DNA of 64,000 nucleotides from the NCBI GenBank assembly GCA_943788095.1, contig CALSOZ010000002.1, positions 1 through 64,000 on the forward strand. The letters are read 5' to 3'. The stretch is from an uncultured Flavobacteriaceae bacterium. GTDB taxonomy: Bacteria > Bacteroidota > Bacteroidia > Flavobacteriales > Flavobacteriaceae. This document shows positions 1 to 7,961 of this stretch, piece after piece. How positions within the stretch are numbered: position 1 is the stretch's first letter; each line of letters starts with the position of its first letter. A program made the translations under genes and the position numbers. A model generated the notes under the pieces. The model had not been told where the DNA came from. It ran no database searches and saw only the letters and a program-made list of their open reading frames with translations.

Positions 1-309
1 ATGGACGACTCTGTCAAATTTACCACTATCCCCTGCTGAGAAAGGGAAGGTTAACTCTTCCCAACCACTAGTTACTGAAGTAGTTAAAAACTTCTCAACG
101 TTATTTCCTGCATTTCCAATCTCTTCTAACTTTAATAGAACTTCGGTATTTGCTCTCGCAGACCATACTTTAATTTTTAAGCCAGTGTTTGCTACAAAAT
201 CTAATTTTGCATCTAAATCGTATTGGTTGTTATCCCAAGGATTGTTATTCGCCTTAACAACTTTTCCTACTTTACAAGAGGTGTTTACAGTATTATCATA
301 ATCTGGATT
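1..309 (-). CDS. Fragment of a secreted carbohydrate-binding-like protein (partial, both ends missing)
   Basis: On the minus strand the frame is open from about position 309 to the window edge. It reads VDNPDYDNTVNTSCKVGKVV, then a segment containing LKIKVWSARANTEVLLKLE and SGWEELTFPFSA. From memory of the family, this pattern (NPD...NTS.KVG, then KVWSP-like, then W..LTF.F) is the repeated beta-sandwich module of many flavobacterial secreted glycan-active or PKD-containing proteins. There is no start codon of its own. The preceding sequence belongs to a different protein family in another frame, so this is the middle of a gene joined abnormally to its neighbour. The continuation lies outside the window. 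Family assignment is by pattern recognition only. Confidence 0.45.
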
Positions 310-1144
310 GTCTACCCATGACGGCATACCAATTGTAAAGTCTTGGCTTTGTAGGGTCGTTGTCGTAATAAGCCCAAGCGCCTGTGGTGAGGTTGCTCCA
401 CTCCGTTGCACCAGTAACTTCTGGAATAGGAGTTCCATCACGGTAAGTGACCATCTCAGCGTTCTCTACCGTCCATTTTTGAGCGCCATAAGTGAGGTAA
501 TCATAACTGTTGCCGTCTTGGTCGGTTACTGAACCTATTCCGCCTACATTTTCGAGCAAGTTTATTCTATCTTCAAATGCAGAAATCAATTCATCAACTT
601 CTTCCTTTGAATAGATGTAGTTTTTGGTCACCGCATCCTGAGCCTCTGTGGGGTCTTGTAATTCTTTTATTTGTTGGTCGTTAGCAGAGTTGTTTTGTGC
701 CAGTACTGCTTCTAAATTTGGTGTTGTTGGTGTGGCATTGCCACTGTTTGCTGCATATAAAGCATATGGAACACTAAGCAGTTGTGTGGTGCCCATGGCT
801 ACATAGTTATTGCCTGTATCGGTGTCTAACTCAATGCCTAAATAATAGCTGCCTAAAGACCAATCGAGTTCTGAAAATACGCCTGTGTTGGCGGTGCCTT
901 GTCCAATCACAAGATTCACCTGTCCTAAATCGTCTGTTGGGACATAGTGTGTTTCTGTGAAAATAGGCACTGCAGTTAGTGAACCTTGAATGACGTTAAA
1001 CTTAAAATACACATTGGTATTTACAATTAAATCTCCAGAGCTGTTTCTGACCGTCGCTTGGTAATTAAACCCCTCTGGGGCTTGGGCCTGTAGTTGTGTG
1101 AGGGATGCTATGGCTAGACATAGGATGGCGTAAATTTTTTTCAT
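296..1144 (-). CDS. FISUMP-domain secreted protein, truncated at its C-terminus
   Basis: It begins with a signal peptide (MKKIYAILCLAIASLTQLQA) followed by APEGFNYQATVRNSSG, the N-terminal module common in Bacteroidota proteins that end in a Fibrobacter succinogenes major paralogous (FISUMP) domain. The FISUMP part starts around residue 205 (YGAQKWTVENAE) and runs to LYNWYAVMG near residue 277. Five unrelated residues and a TGA follow. A normal FISUMP domain continues for roughly 100 more residues, so the gene is broken within the domain. Its ATG overlaps the TGA of the upstream T9SS gene (ATGA), which suggests translational coupling. Function is unknown; it is probably exported to the cell surface. 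Confidence 0.75.
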   Translation of the reverse strand: MKKIYAILCLAIASLTQLQAQAPEGFNYQATVRNSSGDLIVNTNVYFKFNVIQGSLTAVPIFTETHYVPTDDLGQVNLVIGQGTANTGVFSELDWSLGSYYLGIELDTDTGNNYVAMGTTQLLSVPYALYAANSGNATPTTPNLEAVLAQNNSANDQQIKELQDPTEAQDAVTKNYIYSKEEVDELISAFEDRINLLENVGGIGSVTDQDGNSYDYLTYGAQKWTVENAEMVTYRDGTPIPEVTGATEWSNLTTGAWAYYDNDPTKPRLYNWYAVMGRQSRL

Positions 1145-1617
1145 TGCTTAATGATTTTATACGTATTGGTTTGTTTTGAATCTTTAGTAGTGACGGTTAT
1201 AAAGTAAGTGCCTGTTGTTAGTGTTTCAACACTTAAAGGCTGATGTTTTTGGTGTGGGGTTTGTAGAAGTTGTTTTCCGCTTATGTCTGTAATAACCAAC
1301 TCAAAGAATTGTTCTGTAGGGTGGGTGATAAAGAGAGCTTCTGTCACAGGATTTGGAAAGACCTTTACTTGTAATTGAAGTTCTGACGATTCTGTATTTA
1401 AGGTTGATAAGTCTAAAGACGGATAATAGCCATTTCCTAATTGGATGCTGCCATCTTCGGAAGTCATGGCACCAACCAGCACTTCGCCAGTGGTGTAGCT
1501 CAATTTGTTAGTGCCATTGTCAACTGTGCTGCCACCAGGGCCTATCACTTGTTTTGAAATGGTCTGAGACGACACACTCAAAGTCAACAGCATGCATAGT
1601 AATGTTATATGTTTCAT
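1141..1617 (-). CDS. T9SS type A sorting domain-containing protein
   Basis: The start was placed at the internal ATG that gives a clean signal peptide (MKHITLLCMLLTLSVSSQ). The open frame extends 39 codons further upstream but has no export signal there. The mature part is short and glycine-rich (VIGPGGS...GEVLVGAM). It ends in a classical type IX secretion C-terminal domain: VKVFPNPV, then LVITDISGKQL, then LTTGTYFITV and the terminal KIIKQ. The protein should be exported by Sec and then secreted or anchored through T9SS. The stop overlaps the start of the FISUMP gene by four bases, so the two form a transcription unit, a pairing I know from other flavobacteria. Substrate and role are not visible. 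Confidence 0.8.
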   Translation of the reverse strand: MKHITLLCMLLTLSVSSQTISKQVIGPGGSTVDNGTNKLSYTTGEVLVGAMTSEDGSIQLGNGYYPSLDLSTLNTESSELQLQVKVFPNPVTEALFITHPTEQFFELVITDISGKQLLQTPHQKHQPLSVETLTTGTYFITVTTKDSKQTNTYKIIKQ

Positions 1618-1705
1618 AAAAATTAATTGGTTCATAATATTAAAACAAACAATGTTCATTTTTTTCCATGACTGGTAAAAAAACCGATTCATTTGAAGTG
1701 TTATT

Positions 1706-2062
1706 CTAAAATGCACACTCCTCTTCAATTTCAATACCTAGCTGTCTGGCATGTAAAATAAAGTTTGATAAATTATCTTGCTCCCACTGGTTACAAACGA
1801 CAATTTCTGTCCCATCACCCAACATAATTGGGGCATCTATATAAAAGTATTGTTCATTTTTTTTGTCAATATCAGTCAATCTTTTAATAACTCCATCAAC
1901 CCCTTGCAACTCATCAAACCAAACTTTTTGCAATACGCTAAAACTCATTTTAGTTTTATAAATGTAATGTTCTACTATTTTCTGAACTAGCCTGGAATTG
2001 CTTTGCTTTTTTACCTTGAATTTCATGGAGTGTTTTGTAACACTTGTTGACATATCATTCAA
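1706..2062 (-). CDS. Hypothetical protein, 118 aa
   Basis: I do not recognise this gene. The predicted protein is basic at the N-terminus, has no signal peptide or membrane segment, and ends in a short acidic patch (GIEIEEECAF). Two in-frame ATGs lie at the start (residues 1 and 4); either could be used. A TAGTTTTG sequence, matching the Bacteroidota -7 box, sits about 20 bases upstream (2081-2088). It lies just upstream of the T9SS/FISUMP pair on the same strand, separated by about 90 bases, and is divergent from the gene at 2156. The charged composition suggests a cytoplasmic protein. Confidence 0.5.
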   Translation of the reverse strand: MNDMSTSVTKHSMKFKVKKQSNSRLVQKIVEHYIYKTKMSFSVLQKVWFDELQGVDGVIKRLTDIDKKNEQYFYIDAPIMLGDGTEIVVCNQWEQDNLSNFILHARQLGIEIEEECAF

Positions 2063-2142
2063 TTTATTTGATGTTTATTGCAAAACTAAATTAAATTAAT
2101 TTAAATATTAGCCCAATACTAGCCCATAACTTATTTTTTTCA

Positions 2143-2150
2143 TATTTTTG
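2143..2150 (+). promoter_or_regulatory. Candidate -7 promoter box of the gene at 2156
   Basis: TATTTTTG matches the Bacteroidota -7 consensus TAnnTTTG and lies only five bases before the ATG at 2156. If used, transcription would start at or next to the start codon and give a leaderless message. No good -33 TTTG is visible at the expected spacing. Confidence 0.3.
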
Positions 2151-2155
2151 GAATT

Positions 2156-3451
2156 ATGGAAGATGTGATTAAAAAATTAAAGCACGAAATCTATCAAAAA
2201 TTGGGTTTTGAAATTCAACGTCAAGCCGATGTTCGCTACTTCCACCAAAGCATTCTTTCAGAAGAAAAATTAAATATTGGTTTTAATACCTTGCGTCGTT
2301 TCTTTGGGTTTTTACCAGAAAAAACTCCCCAGCTAAAAACATTGGAAGTTCTTTCCCAATTCTTGGGCTACAGATCCTATTCCGATTTTTTAAGGTTTAA
2401 TAATAAAGATCAAAATTGGGCCTACTGGACTTTTGTCAATGATTTTGAAAATTTAGACACGATCGATTCCGAGCAAATCCAAAAATTAGTTGATTTAAAA
2501 CCAAATCCTGATTATGTATTGTTTTTAAGCCAAATTATAAAAGCCTTTATATATCGAAATCGAATCGATTTATTGAAGATTATTTTTTCTAATCATCAGA
2601 TTCACTTTAAAATCGATTCTAAGAATGCCGAGGTCTCAAAATTAGCTTATGCGGTATGTGGTCTTTTACGAACTTTGCCGCAAAGTAAGTATGAAGGACT
2701 AGAAGCCTTGCTTTCGGATGCTTATGTTTTTAAAACACATATTTTAGATTTTTACATTGACTACGCCCATTTTAACGGCTATTATGGGTATTTAAATGCC
2801 GCAAGATTTGCATATGACACACAAGTAGGACATCGAATTTTTATCAATCTCACCAAAAATTACCATCTGTTATTATCAGGAAAATCAAGTTTTGAAGTCT
2901 ACGAACCAGCGGTTTCAAAGCTAAAATTATACTCCGTACTACACGGACGTTTATTGGGGTATCAGTTGTTGACTCATCATTTTAAATCCAAACAAGCCGT
3001 AGATTCCAAGGTGTTAGAGATTCTTAAAGCTGGAGAATCCTATTCTAAAGTCTTATTTTATATAGAGGTCGTTCCTGCGCTTATATTTACCAAGCAGCTG
3101 AAAGTTTTAGAACTGATTTTTGACCGTTATCAAAATGAACTTTTAAAAAAGTCCTATTGGCAATATCATTTAAACCAGAACACCTATTTGATTGCTAGGG
3201 CGCTACTTGACTTAAAAAAACAGAACTATAAAAACGCCCAATCGAACCTCAACAAAATTAATTTAGAATCGAACACCTCCGATTCGTACTACCATTATAT
3301 GAAGTTATTCTACTGTATCGTAGCCTATCAATTAGAAAAAGATACAACAGCCAACCCTAAAATTCTTTTAGCGATTGAAATGGACTACAAATCCCTTGTG
3401 AAAGCCACGGGTTTTAAACGATTTAATTTAACCCTATTAAAAAAATATTAG
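2156..3451 (+). CDS. Conserved-looking hypothetical protein, 431 aa, N-terminal HTH-like region
   Basis: I do not recognise a named family. Residues 1-80 contain NIGFNTLRRFFGFLPEKTPQ followed by LEVLSQFLGYRSYSDFLRF. This resembles the compact helical N-terminal module found in many uncharacterised Bacteroidota proteins, where it looks like a DNA-binding or adaptor region. The remaining 350 residues are predicted to be mostly alpha-helical, rich in Leu, Tyr and Lys, and may form TPR-like helical pairs. There is no signal peptide or membrane helix. It is followed after 10 bases by a DMT transporter gene on the same strand and could be co-transcribed with it. Confidence 0.6.
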   Translation: MEDVIKKLKHEIYQKLGFEIQRQADVRYFHQSILSEEKLNIGFNTLRRFFGFLPEKTPQLKTLEVLSQFLGYRSYSDFLRFNNKDQNWAYWTFVNDFENLDTIDSEQIQKLVDLKPNPDYVLFLSQIIKAFIYRNRIDLLKIIFSNHQIHFKIDSKNAEVSKLAYAVCGLLRTLPQSKYEGLEALLSDAYVFKTHILDFYIDYAHFNGYYGYLNAARFAYDTQVGHRIFINLTKNYHLLLSGKSSFEVYEPAVSKLKLYSVLHGRLLGYQLLTHHFKSKQAVDSKVLEILKAGESYSKVLFYIEVVPALIFTKQLKVLELIFDRYQNELLKKSYWQYHLNQNTYLIARALLDLKKQNYKNAQSNLNKINLESNTSDSYYHYMKLFYCIVAYQLEKDTTANPKILLAIEMDYKSLVKATGFKRFNLTLLKKY

Positions 3452-3461
3452 CTAACTTTCT

Positions 3462-4286
3462 ATGGAATATTTAATTTTGTCCGCATTGTTTTTTGCAGTT
3501 AACAATGTCTTATGGAAATGGATTGTAGCAGATTATTTACCCCTTCAAGTGATTGTCAAACGCTCGATGTTTACAAGTTTATTAGGAGTTGTTTTTTTAG
3601 GCGCGAATGGCTTTGCAATGTACACCACATTTAGTGAGGTGCTCTTTGTCAATCTCACTTGTATTATTGGCGCCCTTGGTCTTGTATTTATGATTTATGC
3701 CTTAAAAGAAAGTAGTCTTAATAATTTTATACACTATAGTTTATTGGGCAGTATAGGCACGGCTTCATATCTTTATTTTATTGAAGACATCATTCCGCAA
3801 AATTATGTTTTAGGAATTCTTTTGATCTCCTTCGGCTTTTGTACGTTTTTATGGAATCAACGGTTTAATTCTAAAACAGTTCAGTTTTCTGCCCACCGCA
3901 ATTTGGCATTGATGACCCTTTGTTTTTCTATTTCAGGAATCATGCAATGGTATAATTTAAAAACCTATGATGTGATTTTTCTTGCGGTCCATCAAGAAGT
4001 TGAGGTTTTGATTGTTGCAGGAATTATCATGTGTTATTTGAAGCAACCAATTTTGTCATTTTTTAAATTTGATTACATCCTATTGATGGCGCCGATTGTT
4101 ACCATTGCAATTATTGCCGGCATGTATGGTTTAAAAATGACCAACCCTTTTATCTCTAGTATTGTGAGTTTGACAACCCCCATGCTGACAATGGTGTTGG
4201 CTGTACTCGTATTAAAAGAGCACTTTAAATGGTATTATGTCAGCTCCATGTTTATGGTCATATTAGGGGCGTGGATGCTTACTTAA
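3462..4286 (+). CDS. EamA/DMT-family transporter
   Basis: The 274-residue protein is almost entirely hydrophobic, with about ten predicted transmembrane helices in two five-helix halves, as in the drug/metabolite transporter superfamily. The last helices (SSIVSLTTPMLTMVLAVLVL, then KWYYVSSMFMVILGAWML) match the typical EamA ending. It acts in the cytoplasmic membrane; the substrate cannot be inferred. It follows the hypothetical gene at 2156 by 10 bases and converges on metK with a 7-base gap. Confidence 0.75.
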   Translation: MEYLILSALFFAVNNVLWKWIVADYLPLQVIVKRSMFTSLLGVVFLGANGFAMYTTFSEVLFVNLTCIIGALGLVFMIYALKESSLNNFIHYSLLGSIGTASYLYFIEDIIPQNYVLGILLISFGFCTFLWNQRFNSKTVQFSAHRNLALMTLCFSISGIMQWYNLKTYDVIFLAVHQEVEVLIVAGIIMCYLKQPILSFFKFDYILLMAPIVTIAIIAGMYGLKMTNPFISSIVSLTTPMLTMVLAVLVLKEHFKWYYVSSMFMVILGAWMLT

Positions 4287-4293
4287 GGATTTT

Positions 4294-5547
4294 TTAAATG
4301 CCAAAAGCATCTTTAATCACATCGACATAATCCAGTTTTTCCCACGTAAACAATTCAACATTCAAAGTCAAGCTTTCGCCATTCGGTTGATGAAAAGTTT
4401 TAGTCACTGTCTTGTGTTCGCGACCCATATGTCCATAAGCAGCAGTTTCGCTATAAATTGGACTTCGGAGTTTTAATCGTTTTTCGATGGCTGCTGGTCG
4501 TAAATCAAATAATTTTGAGATATTATTTGCAATTTCACCATCGGTCAAATTAAAAGGACAAGTTCCGTAAGTATCCACAAACACACCCATAGGTTCCGCA
4601 ACCCCAATGGCGTAACTCACTTGTACTAAGACTTCTGAACAAATTCCGGCAGCCACCATATTTTTGGCAATATGACGTGTGGCATAAGCCGCACTACGGT
4701 CTACCTTACTAGGGTCTTTCCCAGAAAAAGCGCCACCACCATGAGCACCTTTCCCGCCATAGGTATCCACGATAATTTTTCGTCCTGTAAGACCGGTGTC
4801 TCCGTGTGGTCCACCAATTACAAATTTACCCGTTGGATTGATGTGATAAGTAATTTGATCATTAAATAATTCTTGAATCTGAGCAGGCAGTTTTGCGACC
4901 ACTCTTGGGATTAATTTTGTTTTTAAATCCTCTCGAATTTTTGCCAACATAGCGGTTTCTTCGTCAAAATCGTCATGTTGTGTAGAAATGACGATCGCAT
5001 CAATTCGTTTCGGTGTATTGTCATCATCATATTCAATCGTAACCTGGCTTTTAGAATCGGGTCTTATATAAGAAATTTCGGTGCCTTCGCGGCGCATGGC
5101 TGCTAATTCGATCAATATACGGTGTGATAGATCTAATGCCAACGGCATATAGTTTTCGGTTTCATTGGTCGCATATCCAAACATCATTCCTTGATCGCCA
5201 GCGCCTTGCTCTTCTTCACTTCCTCTGTCCACACCTCTGTTGATATCTTCTGATTGCTCATGAATGGCAGAAAGCACCCCACAAGAATTCCCGTCAAACA
5301 TATATTCTCCTTTGGTATAACCAATTTTATTGATGGTATCGCGTGCAATTTTTTGCACATCCAAATACGTTTTAGATTTAACCTCTCCAGCTAAAAAAAC
5401 TTGCCCTGTTGTAACCAGTGTTTCACATGCCACTTTTGAATCGGGGTCAAAGGCTAAAAAATGATCGATTAAAGCATCACTAATTTGGTCGGCAACCTTA
5501 TCTGGATGGCCTTCTGAAACGCTTTCGGATGTAAATAAATAACTCAT
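4294..5547 (-). CDS. metK: S-adenosylmethionine synthetase
   Basis: Makes S-adenosylmethionine from methionine and ATP in the cytoplasm. Diagnostic motifs are [18 protein letters not shown] near the N-terminus, [12 protein letters not shown] near residue 120, and the glycine-rich loop [16 protein letters not shown] near residue 265. The start at 5547 ([17 protein letters not shown]) was chosen because the family begins just before this motif; the longer open frame adds 12 unsupported residues. Length, about 417 aa, is normal. It is a single-gene unit with a -7 box and a probable SAM-II riboswitch upstream, so feedback by its own product is likely. It converges on the DMT transporter gene. Confidence 0.95.
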   Translation of the reverse strand: MSYLFTSESVSEGHPDKVADQISDALIDHFLAFDPDSKVACETLVTTGQVFLAGEVKSKTYLDVQKIARDTINKIGYTKGEYMFDGNSCGVLSAIHEQSEDINRGVDRGSEEEQGAGDQGMMFGYATNETENYMPLALDLSHRILIELAAMRREGTEISYIRPDSKSQVTIEYDDDNTPKRIDAIVISTQHDDFDEETAMLAKIREDLKTKLIPRVVAKLPAQIQELFNDQITYHINPTGKFVIGGPHGDTGLTGRKIIVDTYGGKGAHGGGAFSGKDPSKVDRSAAYATRHIAKNMVAAGICSEVLVQVSYAIGVAEPMGVFVDTYGTCPFNLTDGEIANNISKLFDLRPAAIEKRLKLRSPIYSETAAYGHMGREHKTVTKTFHQPNGESLTLNVELFTWEKLDYVDVIKDAFGI

Positions 5548-5601
5548 AAACAGTGTTTTATGAGAACAAAAATTGGATTGCAAAGCTGGTGGAGTAGTGT
5601 T

Positions 5602-5655
5602 TACTGCTTTAGCTTTTTTTTAATGAGGTTGCAATCAGATCAAATTTGTCCTCCA
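5602..5655 (-). promoter_or_regulatory. Probable SAM-II riboswitch upstream of metK
   Basis: Read on the minus strand, the leader has a short stem (GGAGG with CCTC) closing a loop that ends in TTGCAA directly before the 3' strand. An A-rich stretch and AAGCTAAAGCAG follow. The SAM-II class has the same order: P1, a loop ending UUGCAA, the P1 3' strand, an A-rich linker, then AGCUAAA-type sequence that folds back into the loop. Here CTG in the loop can pair with CAG at the 3' end to form the pseudoknot. The position just after a -7 box and before metK fits. The match was made by eye, not with a covariance model. Confidence 0.6.
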
Positions 5656-5664
5656 ATGATAATG

Positions 5665-5672
5665 CAAATTTA
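5665..5672 (-). promoter_or_regulatory. -7 promoter box of metK
   Basis: On the minus strand this reads TAAATTTG, a full match to TAnnTTTG. A transcript starting about seven bases downstream would begin right at the 5' edge of the SAM-II-like fold. The -33 region is only T-rich. Confidence 0.45.
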
Positions 5673-5765
5673 CTGAATATAGAATGAATAAAAAAACTTT
5701 ATATCTAATGGTTTTATGTTGACAATAATTTATTTCGTTTATTTTTACGATCTAATTAAATTGAA

Positions 5766-6857
5766 ATGCAACGTTTGCTTATTTGGTGTTTTATTGTTTC
5801 TTGCTTCGTTGGTTCTTCACAAAAAAAGCTTAGTAGCACCTATTTAGATATTAACTATTTTAAAGGATCGATCCCACTTCATAATACGGACATACTGCAC
5901 CTCATTCAAGGACATCCAGAAGGAGTTATTGTTGGTTGGAACCATCGAACCAATGGGGAAAAGGATTGGGAGCAACGCTATAATTACCCAGATTTTGGCG
6001 CCTCTTTCATGTATCAAGATTTAAAAAATGAGGTGCTTGGGAACACCTTTGGATTTTATGGGCATTTTAATTTTTACTTCCTAAAACGCCGATTGATGTT
6101 ACGCGTAGGTCAAGGCTTTGTGGTCGCCACTAACCCATATGATAAAAAGTCCAACCCAAAAAACATTGCATTTGGAACGAAAGTATTGGGCAGTCCATAC
6201 CTGATGCTCAACTATAAAAAACCAAACGTACTAGGTCCTATCGGCATTCAATCGGGCTTGGTTTTCTTTCACGCCTCCAATGGAAAATTCAAAGCGCCCA
6301 ACACAAGTGTGAATACCATTGCATTTAATATCGGGATCAATTACGATTTAGATACAAAGAAAGTCGTTTACAAAGAGTCTACAGATCACCCTGCTGTTTC
6401 CAAAACGTTCAAATACAATTTTGTACTGCGTTCTGGTCTCAGTCAAATGGATGTGGTAGGAAGTGAACAGTTTCCGTTTTATACACTTTCAGCCTACGCG
6501 GACAAGCGTATTAATTTTTTCAGTGCATTTCAAGTGGGGGTTGAAGCGTTCTTTTCAAAGGGTTTACAAGAAGAAATTAAGTATCGAAGTGTGGCCTTCC
6601 CCGAAGAGCCGTCAGACCCCAATGCCGATTATAAGCGGGTGGGAGCTTTTCTAGGCTATGAATTATTTATTAATAAATGGTCGGTGGTTGCTCAGACCGG
6701 GTATTATCTGTATTATCCTTTTGATTTTGAAGGTCGTATCTATAATAGAATTGGTTTGAAATATTATTTTAGTGAAAAATGGTTTGGAGCTTTTTCTGTC
6801 AAATCCCACTTAGCAAAAGCAGAGGCCCTTGAATTTGGAATAGGAATACGATTATAA
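5766..6857 (+). CDS. Acyloxyacyl hydrolase (PagL-like lipid A deacylase)
   Basis: A signal peptide (MQRLLIWCFIVSCFVGSSQ) is followed by a protein with alternating beta-strand character throughout, ending in an aromatic-rich strand, as expected of an outer-membrane beta-barrel. FFHASNGKFKAPNTSVN near residues 175-190 corresponds to the catalytic His-x-Ser-Asn signature of PagL enzymes, which remove an acyl chain from lipid A. At 363 residues it is longer than proteobacterial PagL but typical for Bacteroidota members. One base separates its stop from the start of the GIN-domain lipoprotein, so they form an operon. Activity on lipid A is inferred from family membership. Confidence 0.75.
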   Translation: MQRLLIWCFIVSCFVGSSQKKLSSTYLDINYFKGSIPLHNTDILHLIQGHPEGVIVGWNHRTNGEKDWEQRYNYPDFGASFMYQDLKNEVLGNTFGFYGHFNFYFLKRRLMLRVGQGFVVATNPYDKKSNPKNIAFGTKVLGSPYLMLNYKKPNVLGPIGIQSGLVFFHASNGKFKAPNTSVNTIAFNIGINYDLDTKKVVYKESTDHPAVSKTFKYNFVLRSGLSQMDVVGSEQFPFYTLSAYADKRINFFSAFQVGVEAFFSKGLQEEIKYRSVAFPEEPSDPNADYKRVGAFLGYELFINKWSVVAQTGYYLYYPFDFEGRIYNRIGLKYYFSEKWFGAFSVKSHLAKAEALEFGIGIRL

Positions 6858-6858
6858 T

Positions 6859-7605
6859 ATGAGAACAGTATTTTACACACTAGTGTTATTGGTCACCCTT
6901 TCTTGCGATAAAGAAGACGCTTGGGACTGTATTCAAACCGCTGGTGCGCCGGCAGTTCAAGTTTTGAATGTGGAAGCTTTTGAGAGAATTTTAGTCAACC
7001 GAGATATTAAATTGGTGGTTAAACAAGGACACGATTATAAAGTAGAAATTCAAACAGGGGAAAACTTGCTTGGTACTATTGAAGTCGTAGTGGTGGATCA
7101 TGAACTCCAACTGTCCAACACCAACAATTGTAATTACGTAAGAGATTTTGGACTAACCAAAATGATCGTAACCACACCGGCTTTGAAAGGAATTAGAAGT
7201 AGTACACAATATTTAACGTCGTCGGAAGGGGTTTTGAATTTTGAAAGCCTGGCACTTGTCTCAGAGAATTTTAATTCGAATTACCTAAGTTCAGGCGATT
7301 TCAAGCTGACTATAGACACCCAAAGCCTCAGTGTCGTTGCCAACAATCTTTCTTCATTTAATATTTCTGGAACGGTAGAAACGCTGACTATAGGCTTTTA
7401 CGCGGGTTTGTGTGAATTTAAAGGAACTGATTTAGTGGCTCAACACGTAAAAATATTCCAAAGAAGCAGTCACGATATTACCGTCAATCCGCAACAATCT
7501 TTATCAGTCGATATCCGAAGTGTCGGAGATGTCATCAGTGTTCAGAGGCCGCCAGTGGTAGAGCTTGAGCAATATTACACAGGTCAGTTGTTGTTTTTAG
7601 ATTGA
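6859..7605 (+). CDS. GIN-domain (DUF2807-like) lipoprotein
   Basis: The N-terminus MRTVFYTLVLLVTLSCDKED is a lipoprotein signal with Cys at residue 16. The mature chain starts with VLNVEAFERILVNRDIKLVVKQGHDYKVEI, which matches the entry of the head-GIN domain, a beta-helix-like fold with repeats. Later repeats alternate short hydrophobic strands with Ser/Asn turns, as in that family. Function is unknown; it is presumably attached to the outer membrane. It shares a promoter with the acyloxyacyl hydrolase. The following 220 bases hold no gene before the pheA leader. Confidence 0.7.
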   Translation: MRTVFYTLVLLVTLSCDKEDAWDCIQTAGAPAVQVLNVEAFERILVNRDIKLVVKQGHDYKVEIQTGENLLGTIEVVVVDHELQLSNTNNCNYVRDFGLTKMIVTTPALKGIRSSTQYLTSSEGVLNFESLALVSENFNSNYLSSGDFKLTIDTQSLSVVANNLSSFNISGTVETLTIGFYAGLCEFKGTDLVAQHVKIFQRSSHDITVNPQQSLSVDIRSVGDVISVQRPPVVELEQYYTGQLLFLD

Positions 7606-7827
7606 TCTAGATGCATTAAGCAACACATTTAGAGCTTGTTCTAAGTCAAGTCGTGCAAAAAGCATCTAAATTAATTCAGTAAAAAAGAGACTTAAAAATA
7701 TATTTTATCGATTATAGGCCGCTTTTCATTGAATTATCTATAAATTTTCTACACATTGCATAAAAAAAAGAAATTAAGTTTTAATTTCTAAAAAATATAT
7801 ATACTTTAGCTTTTCAGTTAAACAATT

Positions 7828-7905
7828 ATGACCACAGTAAATTACATATTTTATAGCTTTTACTATTTCTTTTTTAGAAAAAAGAACGAGGCGCTGTGTA
7901 TGTAA
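7828..7905 (+). CDS. Phe/Tyr-rich leader peptide of the aromatic amino acid operon (25 aa)
   Basis: A short frame reads MTTVNYIFYSFYYFFFRKKN then EALCM and a stop. Ten of residues 6-16 are interpretable as a control run: five Phe and four Tyr plus Ile and Ser. It lies 57 bases before pheA and ends 28 bases before a terminator hairpin. The arrangement is that of a ribosome-mediated attenuator: when charged Phe-tRNA or Tyr-tRNA is scarce, the ribosome stalls in this run and the terminator fails to form. Bases 7839-7848 can pair with 7899-7908, giving a candidate competing hairpin. The peptide was found by reading the leader directly and is far too short for usual gene callers. Confidence 0.8.
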   Translation: MTTVNYIFYSFYYFFFRKKNEALCM

Positions 7906-7932
7906 TTTATCAATATAAATTTTAAATATAAG

Positions 7933-7961
7933 TCTCGATGTAAACATCGGGATTTTTTTTT
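7933..7961 (+). terminator. Attenuator (intrinsic terminator) directly before pheA
   Basis: The arms TCTCGATGT and ACATCGGGA form a 9-pair stem (one G-T) with a very small loop, followed by nine T residues. The pheA ATG is the next codon, so read-through is required for expression. A competing hairpin AATTTAT-CAAT-ATAAATT lies just upstream (7904-7921). Confidence 0.8.
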
